From contig JAIFMO010000062.1 of NCBI GenBank assembly GCA_020048435.1, positions 1 through 39,497 on the forward strand: a stretch of DNA of 39,497 nt, in the 5' to 3' direction. Shown here piece by piece: positions 28,437 through 36,950 of this stretch; position 1 is the stretch's first letter; each line of letters starts with the position of its first letter. The notes under the pieces were generated by a model. It was not told the origin of the DNA. It searched no databases and saw only the letters and a list, made by a program, of their open reading frames with translations. The position numbers and the translations under genes were made by a program. This DNA is from Sulfuritalea sp. GTDB lineage: Bacteria; Pseudomonadota; Gammaproteobacteria; Burkholderiales; Rhodocyclaceae.

Positions 28437-29318
28437 ATGAAACGAATCATGCTGCTTATCGGTACCAACCTGGCGATCATGGTTGTGCTGGGTATTGTCA
28501 CCACACTGACCGGCGCCAACCGCTACTTCACCAGTGCCGGCCTTGACCTTGGCAAATTGCTGTTTTTCGCCGCCATCATGGGTTTTGGCGGCGCCTTCAT
28601 GTCCTTGTGGATGTCGAAGACCATCGCCAAGTGGAGCACGGGGGCGCGGGTGATCGAATCGCCGCAAAACTCCACCGAGTTCTGGCTGCACGACAGTGTG
28701 CGCCGCTTCTCCGAAAAAGCCGGCTTGGCCATGCCGGAAGTCGCAATCTATGAGGGAGAACCCAACGCTTTTGCCACCGGTTCCAGTCGCAACAACTCGC
28801 TGGTCGCTGTGTCCACCGGCCTCTTGCAAACCATGTCGCGCGAGGAAGCCGAGGCGGTGATCGCCCACGAGGTGGCGCACATCGCCAACGGAGATATGGT
28901 GACGCTGACGCTGATCCAGGGTGTGGTCAATACCTTCGTCTTCTTCCTCGCCCGGGTGGTGGGCTACCTGGTTGATTCCTTCCTGCGCAAGGGTGACCAG
29001 GAATCATCCGGCCCCGGCATCGGCTACATGGTTACAGTGCTGGTCTGCGACATTGTCTTCGGTATTTTGGCAAGCGTTATCGTCATGTATTTCTCGCGTC
29101 AGCGCGAGTTTCGTGCCGATGCCGGCTCGGCCCGGCTGATGGGTACGCCGCAACCGATGATGGCCGCGCTGCGCCGACTGGGCGGACTTGAGGCTGGCGC
29201 ATTGCCGCAAAATATCGCCTCCGCCGGCATCAACGGCCGCCCCGGCTGGATGGCGCTATTCTCCAGCCACCCACCGCTGGAAGAGCGCATTGCCTCCCTG
29301 GCCCGTTCGCGTCAATAA
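28437..29318 (+). CDS. htpX: Membrane zinc metalloprotease HtpX
   Basis: [21 protein letters not shown]...[34 protein letters not shown]...[16 protein letters not shown]. Confidence 0.97.
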   Translation: MKRIMLLIGTNLAIMVVLGIVTTLTGANRYFTSAGLDLGKLLFFAAIMGFGGAFMSLWMSKTIAKWSTGARVIESPQNSTEFWLHDSVRRFSEKAGLAMPEVAIYEGEPNAFATGSSRNNSLVAVSTGLLQTMSREEAEAVIAHEVAHIANGDMVTLTLIQGVVNTFVFFLARVVGYLVDSFLRKGDQESSGPGIGYMVTVLVCDIVFGILASVIVMYFSRQREFRADAGSARLMGTPQPMMAALRRLGGLEAGALPQNIASAGINGRPGWMALFSSHPPLEERIASLARSRQ

Positions 29319-29390
29319 CGAATCCACCCGTTCCTTATTCACCGATTTCCCGATCCAGCCAACACGTTGTTCCATCGCAAGGAGAATCAG

Positions 29391-30077
29391 ATGACAAACC
29401 CGAACGTCGTATCCATTGCCAATTCCAATACCGGCGCCGGCGCCGAATCGCTGCTCGCCACCAACCGGGTGATCCGCAACACCTACATGCTGTTGTCGAT
29501 GACGCTGCTGCTCGCCGCCGTCACGGCCGCCACGTCGGTGGCCCTGAAACTACCGCACCCCGGCCTGATTCTTACGCTGGTCGGCTACTTCGGCCTGCTG
29601 TTCGCCACCACCAAGCTGCGTAATAGTGGCTGGGGGCTGGTGTCGATCTTCGCGCTGACCGGCTTCATGGGCTACACGCTCGGCCCCATCATCGGTCACT
29701 ACCTTGGCCTGCCCAATGGCGGCCAGACGGTGATGATGGCCATGGCCGGCACCGCCGCCATCTTCCTTGGCCTTTCCGGCTACGCGCTGACCACGCGCAA
29801 GGACTTCAGCTTCATGAGCGGCTTTCTCATGGTCGGCATCCTGGTGGCCTTCCTTGCCGGTCTCGCCGCGATCTTCTTCGAAATCCCGGCGCTGTCGCTG
29901 ACCGTGTCGGCCGCCTTCGTGCTGCTGATGTCCGGCCTCATCCTGTTCGAGACCAGCAACATCATCCACGGCGGCGAAACCAACTATGTAATGGCGACGG
30001 TTTCGCTGTTCGTCTCCATCTTCAATCTTTTCACCAGCCTGCTGCAACTGCTCGGCTTTATCGGCAGCAGCGACTGA
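29391..30077 (+). CDS. Bax inhibitor-1/YccA family membrane protein
   Basis: Multiple TM; VIRNTYMLLSMTLLLAA...ILFETSNIIHGGETNYVMATVSLFVSIFNLFTSLLQLLG; start likely at MTNPNVV (29391). Confidence 0.93.
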   Translation: MTNPNVVSIANSNTGAGAESLLATNRVIRNTYMLLSMTLLLAAVTAATSVALKLPHPGLILTLVGYFGLLFATTKLRNSGWGLVSIFALTGFMGYTLGPIIGHYLGLPNGGQTVMMAMAGTAAIFLGLSGYALTTRKDFSFMSGFLMVGILVAFLAGLAAIFFEIPALSLTVSAAFVLLMSGLILFETSNIIHGGETNYVMATVSLFVSIFNLFTSLLQLLGFIGSSD

Positions 30078-30149
30078 GGCATCTTTACCGCGCAGAAAAA
30101 CCGGGCCGGCAAACTGGCCCGGGAACACCACACAAACCACTGACCGATC

Positions 30150-30902
30150 ATGATCGAACTCCTGCTCACCCCTGAAGTCTGGATTGCTTTCTTCACGCTG
30201 ACGGCGCTGGAGCTCGTTCTTGGTATCGACAACATCATTTTTATTTCCATCCTCGTCGATAGGTTGCCCCGCGAGAAACAGGAGATCGCCCGGCGGCTGG
30301 GCCTTTTCCTGGCGATGTTCATGCGTATCGGGCTACTGCTGGTGCTGTCGTGGATCGTCGGCCTGACCGAACCCGTACTCTCGGTCATGGGCATTGATAT
30401 TTCCGGGCGCGATCTGATCCTGATTTCCGGTGGCCTGTTCCTGATCTGGAAGAGCACCGGCGAAGTGCATCAACTGCTCGAAGGCGAGGAAGGCGAAGAA
30501 TCGCGCAAGGTGGCATCGAGTTTCTTCGCGGTCATCGCCCAGATCATGGTGATCGACCTCGTTTTCTCGCTCGATTCCATCATCACCGCCGTCGGCATGG
30601 TGAGCGAAGTAGCGGTAATGATTGCCGCGGTAATTGCCTCCGTGGGCTTGATGATGCTGTTTGCCGGCGCCATCGGCCGCTTTGTCTCCGACCACCCGAC
30701 GATCAAGATGCTGGCGCTGTCCTTCCTCGTCGTCGTCGGCGTCGTGCTGATTGCCGATGGTTTCGGCCACCATGTGCCCAAGGGTTACATCTACTTCGCC
30801 ATGGCCTTCTCGGTGGGTGTCGAGATGCTTAACATCCGCATGCGCAAGAAGAAGGTGAAGCCCGTTGATCTGCGCGAACCCTACGTGCGCGAGGCAAGCT
30901 GA
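30150..30902 (+). CDS. TerC family integral membrane protein
   Basis: FFTLTALELVLGIDNIIFISILVDRLP...QIMVIDLVFSLDSIITAVGMV signature TerC motifs. Confidence 0.93.
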   Translation: MIELLLTPEVWIAFFTLTALELVLGIDNIIFISILVDRLPREKQEIARRLGLFLAMFMRIGLLLVLSWIVGLTEPVLSVMGIDISGRDLILISGGLFLIWKSTGEVHQLLEGEEGEESRKVASSFFAVIAQIMVIDLVFSLDSIITAVGMVSEVAVMIAAVIASVGLMMLFAGAIGRFVSDHPTIKMLALSFLVVVGVVLIADGFGHHVPKGYIYFAMAFSVGVEMLNIRMRKKKVKPVDLREPYVREAS

Positions 30903-30916
30903 AGCCTTGGCCCTGT

Positions 30917-30942
30917 AAAAAGTCGGCGCTAGCGGTACGGCA
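30917..30942 (+). repeat. Dispersed 26-bp repeat, copy 3 (intergenic)
   Basis: AAAAAGTCGGCGCTAGCGGTACGGCA; identical to copy 1; 14 nt after the terC stop. Confidence 0.92.
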
Positions 30943-31108
30943 AATTTCGGCAATGCATGATCACTGAATGCAATAATTGCCAGCAGTTTTTTGCCGGTCC
31001 TGCCGTTATATCTGGCAAGCTTGGCCTCGATACATCACGGCTTGACCGGTTACGGTGGCGAAAAATCTCAGAACCTGGAACCATTCGCCACCAGAATTAA
31101 TTCAATCG

Positions 31109-31124
31109 TGGCACGTCCTATGCA
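31109..31124 (+). promoter_or_regulatory. Putative sigma54 (-24/-12) promoter
   Basis: TGGCACGTCCTATGCA versus consensus TGGCACGNNNNTTGCW; GG and GC dinucleotides 10 nt apart; about 65 nt upstream of the ORF at 31188. Confidence 0.65.
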
Positions 31125-31187
31125 TGCCTTGAGGCCAGGATAGCGGGGTTACAACTCCTGGGTATCCGGATCATAAGGAGGCAAATC

Positions 31188-31412
31188 ATGTTCCACGTTC
31201 TCGATCATGCTGATGTCGTTTACAGCGGTGAACTTTCCCAAACGACACAATTCGTCCTCGAACACTATGGCAAGAAGCTTGATGACGCCCTCCGCTCTGG
31301 CATCAAGATTCTTTACTCCGACGCACTACACAGCTTGAACGAGGCCCGGCAGGCCGTATTGGGGCAATCCAGGAATTACTGGAACCCCATCGAAGATTGG
31401 CAGATCGACTGA
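31188..31412 (+). CDS. Small conserved-looking protein of unknown function (74 aa)
   Basis: ATG preceded by AAGGAGG; MFHVLDHADVVYSGELSQTTQFVLEHYGKKLDDALRSGIKILYSDALHSLNEARQAVLG... Confidence 0.7.
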   Translation: MFHVLDHADVVYSGELSQTTQFVLEHYGKKLDDALRSGIKILYSDALHSLNEARQAVLGQSRNYWNPIEDWQID

Positions 31413-31416
31413 ATCG

Positions 31417-32427
31417 TTAGCGCGCGCTCTTCTGTACCGTCACTTTCCCATACGGGAAAAAGTGGTCGAACACGGCGTTTTGACCGGCCACCGATGTATC
31501 GACGCGGGTAGCCGAAACGGTGACGGAGGCATAGTAGCGGCATTCCGGGCTGCGCCCCTTGCTCCATTCAAGCACCGGCCGGGCAGCGGCATGAAATTCA
31601 GCAGCCGACAGCGGCTTGCCTCCGCCAGTCAACACCTTGATGTTCGGTATCTTCATAGCCTCATCTTCACGCTCGGCAGGCCACCCCGGACGCACCACCA
31701 GGCCCTGATCCGTGACCTCGACGGCAATCAGGCGCTGGCTCCGACCGCCATTGGCAACCCAGCACGGCGGCGGGCCGAAGCCCCCCTTGTTGCCACTGAT
31801 ATTTCCGCTCATGCTTTCCATCTGATGGCGCAAGAAAGTGACCTGATTGATCAGGTTCTGACGCTCTTTTTCCAAAGCATCGCTTTTGGCCTGGGCCGTG
31901 ACGCAATTCCAGCCCTGCTTGATGGCGCTGGCACTGTCCAGCCTCTTTCCCGCCGCGTCCTCAAAGGCCTTTTTGAAGGCCATGGCCGTGGCGAGTTCGT
32001 CCGCAACCGCCTGAGTTGCATCCTTTCCGGCCAGCGTCTTCATTGCCTGTAAAAAAGCCGCCAGCGAACCGATCTGTTGTTCCAGTTCGGCGATCTTGAG
32101 CTTCATGTCACGATTTTCCGGTTCGAGCGCGGTGCAACGCCGAAGGTCTGCAATCACGTCGTCGGGCCGATATGTACCGCCTTTGTAGGCATCGAGCAGC
32201 GTCTGGACTGATTTTTCCGACTTCTGCCTCAACTGCGCCGCCTCTGCGGTCTTCGCAAGTTCAAGCCGGGTTTGCTTAAGCTTTTCAGTGGTCTCGTGGG
32301 CCCGCTTGTCGGCGTCTAGCACCATCCACCCCGTGATCAGCATCATAAGGAAAACCAGCATGAACGCCAGTTCCGTCAGCGAAAGCTGAAAGACCTGATC
32401 GTTCTTTTTTGACAGGGGAAGCGGCAC
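31417..32427 (-). CDS. Single-TM protein with coiled coil and C-terminal domain; candidate stator/ExbD-ZorB-like partner
   Basis: N-terminal FQLSLTELAFMLVFLMMLITGWMVL TM, long charged helices, then a globular region starting PPPCWVANGGRSQRLIAVEV; located 12 nt downstream of the MotA/ExbB-like gene. Confidence 0.75.
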   Translation of the reverse strand: MPLPLSKKNDQVFQLSLTELAFMLVFLMMLITGWMVLDADKRAHETTEKLKQTRLELAKTAEAAQLRQKSEKSVQTLLDAYKGGTYRPDDVIADLRRCTALEPENRDMKLKIAELEQQIGSLAAFLQAMKTLAGKDATQAVADELATAMAFKKAFEDAAGKRLDSASAIKQGWNCVTAQAKSDALEKERQNLINQVTFLRHQMESMSGNISGNKGGFGPPPCWVANGGRSQRLIAVEVTDQGLVVRPGWPAEREDEAMKIPNIKVLTGGGKPLSAAEFHAAARPVLEWSKGRSPECRYYASVTVSATRVDTSVAGQNAVFDHFFPYGKVTVQKSAR

Positions 32428-32439
32428 GGCGAATACCCC

Positions 32440-33789
32440 TTAAATGTTCGTCGTCCGCCTGGCGGCAATCACCTGTTCCATTGCCAGCGCAAGACGATCC
32501 ATTTGCGTCGACAACTGGCGGGAGGCAGCCGTTTGCCCGGAGGCAATATCCTGCAAGACGCGATGATCCGTCGTTACGGTAACCACGGCGGCAGCCAGAT
32601 CCGTCACCGCCTTGCGCTGTTCATCAAGCCCGGACATCGCCCGTTCGAGCGCGATTTCAAAATACTTCACGTTGTTCGCCAGTTTCAGCAGCACCTCTTC
32701 CTGGGCATTTACCTTGTCGATGGTCTTCGACTGCTGGTCGACAGCCTTGCGAATTTTTTCGGTCGCCGCCGATACCGAGTCCGGCACCGCATGCAGGGAA
32801 CTGGCAATTCGCCGCGACTCGGCTTCAAGGTTGCCGGCAAATCCGTTGACCTGCGCGACGACCGTTGCAAGTGAGTTCCGAAGTTCCAGGGTGGCGGGCT
32901 TTATCTCGTCGGCGAACAACTGGGCCGGAAAAGTCAGGCCGTTCAAGTTCTTGTTGAGCGCGGCCGAAAAATCGTCAATCTTCTGCGTCAAGCCGGTCAG
33001 CGAGCTGCCGATTGCATAGGAGAAGGTATCCACCTTGCCGGTCATATTCTCTGAAAACTGGTTTAGCTTCGCCTCGTGGTGCTTGGCCGTGACGACAAGC
33101 GAAGTGGCGTAGAGTTGAAGCGACTTGCGCAGATCCGCCGACGAAGCATCCAGGTTTTGCAAAGACCGTTGCGACGATTCGGTGATCTGTTGGCCGATAT
33201 TGTCGAAGAGTCGCGTGAACTCGGCGGTATTGGACTTTGCCGTCTCCTCGATGGAGAGTTCCATCCGCGACACCACTTTGCGGGCAGCTCCGTCAACGAC
33301 CTCGTTAAACTCGTGCAACTTTTCGACGGCCGCACCCAGGTGCGTGCGGAAAACCCGTTCCGCTTCTAGCAGGTCATCTTCGATCGCTCGCGTGATGTCG
33401 CCAATATCCTTGCGGAAGCTGACCAGATAAACGCGCACGATCAGGCCGAACACCGTGCTGACCATGGCGGCGCCAAAGCGCACTGCGATGTCTTCCAGTT
33501 TCCCGCCAGTCTGCAACCCGGGCAGATCGAACAAGCTAACGATGATCGAGCTGATGGTGAAGATGAAACCAAGGTAGTAGCAACTATCGGCGAATTTTTC
33601 ATCCGAGACCGCCTCCTTGTCCCGCCACCACAGCCCACCAAAAACATAGGCGCTCATGATCAGCAAAGGAACAACGAAGCTGAGAATCCACCGATCACCG
33701 AGCCACCAGCCGAGCAGGGTGGCGCCGATCTTCAGGACAATGGTGTAGATGAACAGTTCCTGAACGGAAATCTTCCCACGATGTTTCAT
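32440..33789 (-). CDS. MotA/TolQ/ExbB-like membrane protein with long coiled-coil tail (ZorA-like architecture)
   Basis: N-terminal TM cluster incl. FADSCYYLGFIFTISSIIVSLF and IAVRFGAAMVSTVFGLIVRVYLV (ExbB/MotA-like TM pair), then ~280 aa of helical heptad-like sequence. Start at ATG 33789. Confidence 0.7.
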   Translation of the reverse strand: MKHRGKISVQELFIYTIVLKIGATLLGWWLGDRWILSFVVPLLIMSAYVFGGLWWRDKEAVSDEKFADSCYYLGFIFTISSIIVSLFDLPGLQTGGKLEDIAVRFGAAMVSTVFGLIVRVYLVSFRKDIGDITRAIEDDLLEAERVFRTHLGAAVEKLHEFNEVVDGAARKVVSRMELSIEETAKSNTAEFTRLFDNIGQQITESSQRSLQNLDASSADLRKSLQLYATSLVVTAKHHEAKLNQFSENMTGKVDTFSYAIGSSLTGLTQKIDDFSAALNKNLNGLTFPAQLFADEIKPATLELRNSLATVVAQVNGFAGNLEAESRRIASSLHAVPDSVSAATEKIRKAVDQQSKTIDKVNAQEEVLLKLANNVKYFEIALERAMSGLDEQRKAVTDLAAAVVTVTTDHRVLQDIASGQTAASRQLSTQMDRLALAMEQVIAARRTTNI

Positions 33790-33857
33790 GGTTATCCCTC
33801 GGGTTATTGAACTCGGCTGGCGCAATGACTGAAAACTGACTGACTCGTAAAATGACG

Positions 33858-33876
33858 ACGGGAGCCGAAGCTCCCG
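33858..33876 (-). terminator. Hairpin at the end of the tmRNA coding piece
   Basis: GGGAGC-TTCG-GCTCCC on the minus strand followed by a weak T-tract (gtcgtcatttt). Confidence 0.65.
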
Positions 33877-33921
33877 CCGATAGCCATTCTGTTTATTGGA
33901 CGGCTACATCCTCAGCATGCC

Positions 33922-33954
33922 TTAAGCGGCAATTGCGAAACGCTCATCGTTGGC
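33922..33954 (-). other. tmRNA proteolysis tag ORF (ANDERFAIAA*)
   Basis: Direct translation on the minus strand; ends AIAA-stop like known tags. Confidence 0.95.
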
Positions 33955-34191
33955 GTTTGTGGTTTTGCGCGGATTACGTCCGTCGCCTCTCGAGCCGCCT
34001 GCTTACCTTCTACGCCCTGTCGAAACCAGTACACCCCCCCAGTGGTGGAGGTGGCGGGAATCGAACCCGCGTCCAGAACGCTTCCGGGTCGCCGGAATTA
34101 CGACCATGCCCGGATTATGAGGCTCCGCGGGCTCGAATTCAAGTTGCGTTGAGATATTTTGCTCGATCAGGGCTGTGCGCTGGTGCCGCGG

Positions 34192-35793
34192 TTAGAAGCC
34201 CTCCAGCGGCAGGGCAACGGCGCCGTCGGGTTCGGGTTCCGCTTGTATAGTTGCCGCCTCATCCTGGGCGAAGGCATCCATCGTGACGTCACTCAAGTCG
34301 CCGCCATCACCCGTGGCCTCCGTACCATTTTCCCCGGCCATGCTGACGCTCTGCTGCATCAGGGCGTTGTAACGCTGCTCGATATCCTTGAGGCGGTTGG
34401 CCCGATCTTCCGCCACGATGGTTTCTTCATCGAGACGGCGCTGGGTCGACTCCGCCTTTTCTTTGGCGGCGGCGAGTTGATCCATCAGCGCCATTTTTTC
34501 CTGACGGGCAGCATCGAGTTGGGCGGCAACAGATTCCTGCATTGGAATCAATGAGTTGGCCAGATCGGCAATTTCACCGCGTGCACCGGTGGGCAGCACC
34601 ACGTCGGCATGGCCATGCGTGATCGAGGCCACGGCGGCGGTCAGTTGCCGGAGCGGAACAAGAATCGACACACGCACCTGTCGCGCGATGAACACCAGTA
34701 TCAGCAGCCCGCAAAACAGCGCAATACCGCCCACAAGCAACGCCGAACCAGGCGCGCCGCCCTTGATGCGGGCATTGGGCACCAATACGGCCAGCGTCCA
34801 GGGCAGCTTGCCCAGGGTGGCATAGACGGCATACTGGCCACCCACGGCATCGTGCACACGGCCAAGCGTCTCGCCGTGGGCCTGAATGGCGGCGATGGCC
34901 GAAGCCGCCGAAGGCACGGCCCCCTTCTTGTTATCATCCGCCTTGAGGCTGCCGCCCGAGGCTGCGATGTCGTCGGTACGGCCGCTCATGGCGATGATCG
35001 ATCCATCGGTTCCAAACACCAGGCGCGTCAAGCCGGCCTCGCTGCCCGTCTCGTCGAGAACCATGGCCTCCGCCATGCGCAGCAGCGGCACATCCTCGGC
35101 AATGACACCGATGAAGCTATCACCGACATACAACGGCAGGCTCAGCGTCACCGAACTGGTCTTGCCGCTCGGGTCGACGCGGGCCATGCCCCACACCGGC
35201 CCCTTACCCGGATTCTTGGCCGGCGCGGCACCCGCGAACCAGGCCTCGCCAGCCAGCTTGTGCCCGGCGGCAAGCTTTTCCGTCCAGGGGTAAACCGGCC
35301 AATAGGCCACCAGCCAGCCCTCGGGCCCGGCGAACCAGATATTGGAATAATCCTTGCGCCACGCCTGGCCAAACAGATTGGCGGTGTCGCGGAAAGTCAC
35401 GATGCGGTGCTTGAGGTCTTCGTCGAGTTCCAGTCCGGCGGGCGCAAAAATACCCGGCTCCCATTTTGGATCGAAGCGATCCTCGCGCGAGCGCAAGCTG
35501 CCATCCTCGCGCACGACCGTGTCGTGGCCCAGGCGAATCGGCGAATCCTCCTTGCGCTGTCCATCCAGGCGCGCCAGCGCATCATCGCGGGCGAGCTCAA
35601 GGCGGCGCAACGCTTGCAGGAAGGTCTCGTTCAGCACGCGGGCACGGTTTTCGATCATCACCTGTTGCCGGCTCAGCTCCTGCTCGCGCGACTGCCGCTC
35701 GAACAGGAAATAGCTCGCCACCGCCAGCGCGGCGGCGGCAACAACCAGGGCAAGGGCCAGCGATACCAACAGGTATCGATTGATGGTTTTCAT
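34192..35793 (-). CDS. Membrane sensor: periplasmic Cache-like domain, HAMP and coiled coil; no recognisable catalytic output
   Basis: N-term TM, large periplasmic region (WFAGPEGWLVAYWPVYPWTEKL...), second TM (ALLVGGIALFCGLLILVFIARQV), HAMP (LVPLRQLTAAVASITHGHADVVLP), then coiled coil and an acidic tail. Confidence 0.85.
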   Translation of the reverse strand: MKTINRYLLVSLALALVVAAAALAVASYFLFERQSREQELSRQQVMIENRARVLNETFLQALRRLELARDDALARLDGQRKEDSPIRLGHDTVVREDGSLRSREDRFDPKWEPGIFAPAGLELDEDLKHRIVTFRDTANLFGQAWRKDYSNIWFAGPEGWLVAYWPVYPWTEKLAAGHKLAGEAWFAGAAPAKNPGKGPVWGMARVDPSGKTSSVTLSLPLYVGDSFIGVIAEDVPLLRMAEAMVLDETGSEAGLTRLVFGTDGSIIAMSGRTDDIAASGGSLKADDNKKGAVPSAASAIAAIQAHGETLGRVHDAVGGQYAVYATLGKLPWTLAVLVPNARIKGGAPGSALLVGGIALFCGLLILVFIARQVRVSILVPLRQLTAAVASITHGHADVVLPTGARGEIADLANSLIPMQESVAAQLDAARQEKMALMDQLAAAKEKAESTQRRLDEETIVAEDRANRLKDIEQRYNALMQQSVSMAGENGTEATGDGGDLSDVTMDAFAQDEAATIQAEPEPDGAVALPLEGF

Positions 35794-36950
35794 GGGGTTT
35801 CGCTCTCGGGCGCATCGGAAAGGGTGTAGGCGTGCGTCTCGAAGCGACGATGCGCACTGGCAAGATATTCGTGCGAACCCATCTCGGCGAGGCGCGAGAC
35901 GGTACGCTGGAATTCGCTGGATTGCGTCCCGCGCGTGTAGAGGGCTTCGGCGGGAACGGCGGCGGTAAGAATCAGTTTCACACGATGATCATAAAGCACA
36001 TCGACCAACCAGGTGAAACGGCGCGCGGCGGCAGCCTGTTCCGGCGCCATTGCCGGCACGCCGGACAGGAAAACGGTGTGAAAGGTGTGCGCAATATCCA
36101 GGTAGTCGTTTTGTGAGCGCGGCCCGCCGCAGAGCGTGGCAAAGTCGCACCAGAGCACGCCGGGCGCGCGGCGGATCACTTGGAGTTCGCGCTGCATGAG
36201 CATCAACGGCTGTGCATAGCCTTCGCCGCCGGCGATCTGTATGAAGGCGGCGCGCAGCCGTTCTTCACTGGCGGCGTCAATCGGTATGTGGAAAACCGCA
36301 GCGTGCTCGAGAGTGCGCAAGCGGTAGTCGATGCCGGCATCGATTTCGATGACGTCGAGCCGCTCGTTCAACAGCGCGAGGGTCGGCAGCAGCCGCTCGC
36401 GCTGGAGTCCGTTGGGATAAAGGCCGTCGGGGGGATAGTTGGACGTGATGCAAAACAGCACGCCGGCTTCGAACAGCGCCGCCATCAGGCGGGCGAGAAT
36501 CATGGCATCGGCGATGTCGGCGACGTGGAATTCGTCGAAACACAGCAACCGGGTTTCCCGCGCCACCCGCGCCGCCACCCGTGCCAGCGGATCGGCCTCG
36601 TTCCTGTGGGCGCGCAAACGTTCATGCACTTCGCGCATGAAGGCGTGAAAATGCACCCGCCGCTTGCGCCGGTAAGGCACCGCGTCGAAGAAGCAATCCA
36701 TCAGGAAGCTCTTGCCGCGCCCGACGCCCCCCCAGAACCAGACGCCCTTGGGCAATTCCGGCCGCAGGAACAGCTTCCGGAGCTTCGTGCGCCGCGTCGC
36801 CTTGAATGCAAGTAGGTCGTCGTAGAACGTTTGCAAGCGGGTGGCGGCCGCCTGTTGCGCTTCGTCTGCCACAATACCGCGCCCGTTCAACGCGGCATTG
36901 AAAGCCAGGATCACGCCGTCTTTCGGGACGTTGAGAATATGGTGGGGCAT
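35790..36950 (-). CDS. zapE: AFG1-family ATPase ZapE
   Basis: KGVWFWGGVGRGKSFLMDCFFDAVPYRRKRRVHFHAFMREVHERL...LLCFDEFHVADIADAMILARL; start at ATG 36950. Confidence 0.94.
   Translation of the reverse strand: MPHHILNVPKDGVILAFNAALNGRGIVADEAQQAAATRLQTFYDDLLAFKATRRTKLRKLFLRPELPKGVWFWGGVGRGKSFLMDCFFDAVPYRRKRRVHFHAFMREVHERLRAHRNEADPLARVAARVARETRLLCFDEFHVADIADAMILARLMAALFEAGVLFCITSNYPPDGLYPNGLQRERLLPTLALLNERLDVIEIDAGIDYRLRTLEHAAVFHIPIDAASEERLRAAFIQIAGGEGYAQPLMLMQRELQVIRRAPGVLWCDFATLCGGPRSQNDYLDIAHTFHTVFLSGVPAMAPEQAAAARRFTWLVDVLYDHRVKLILTAAVPAEALYTRGTQSSEFQRTVSRLAEMGSHEYLASAHRRFETHAYTLSDAPESETP

Larger units (their letters stand above)
33856..34140 (-). ncRNA. ssrA: Circularly permuted (two-piece) tmRNA; acceptor piece ~34043..34140, coding piece ~33856..34038
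   Basis: Minus strand: GACGCGGGTTCGATTCCCGCCACCTCCACCA (T-arm, acceptor 3' strand, CCA), then CTGG, then GGGGGTGTACTGGTTTCGACAGGG (canonical tmRNA 5' end), then the tag ORF GCC AAC GAT GAG CGT TTC GCA ATT GCC GCT TAA = ANDERFAIAA*. Confidence 0.96.

Noticed and set aside
30078-30149. Possible manganese (yybP-ykoY) riboswitch upstream of terC
   Set aside because: Only ~72 nt separates it from the upstream gene and I see no riboswitch core motifs.
33852-34250. 132-aa plus-strand ORF (…GGGGGNRTRVQNASGSPELRPCPDYE…)
   Set aside because: It is the antisense of the tmRNA; a typical spurious ORF over tmRNA.
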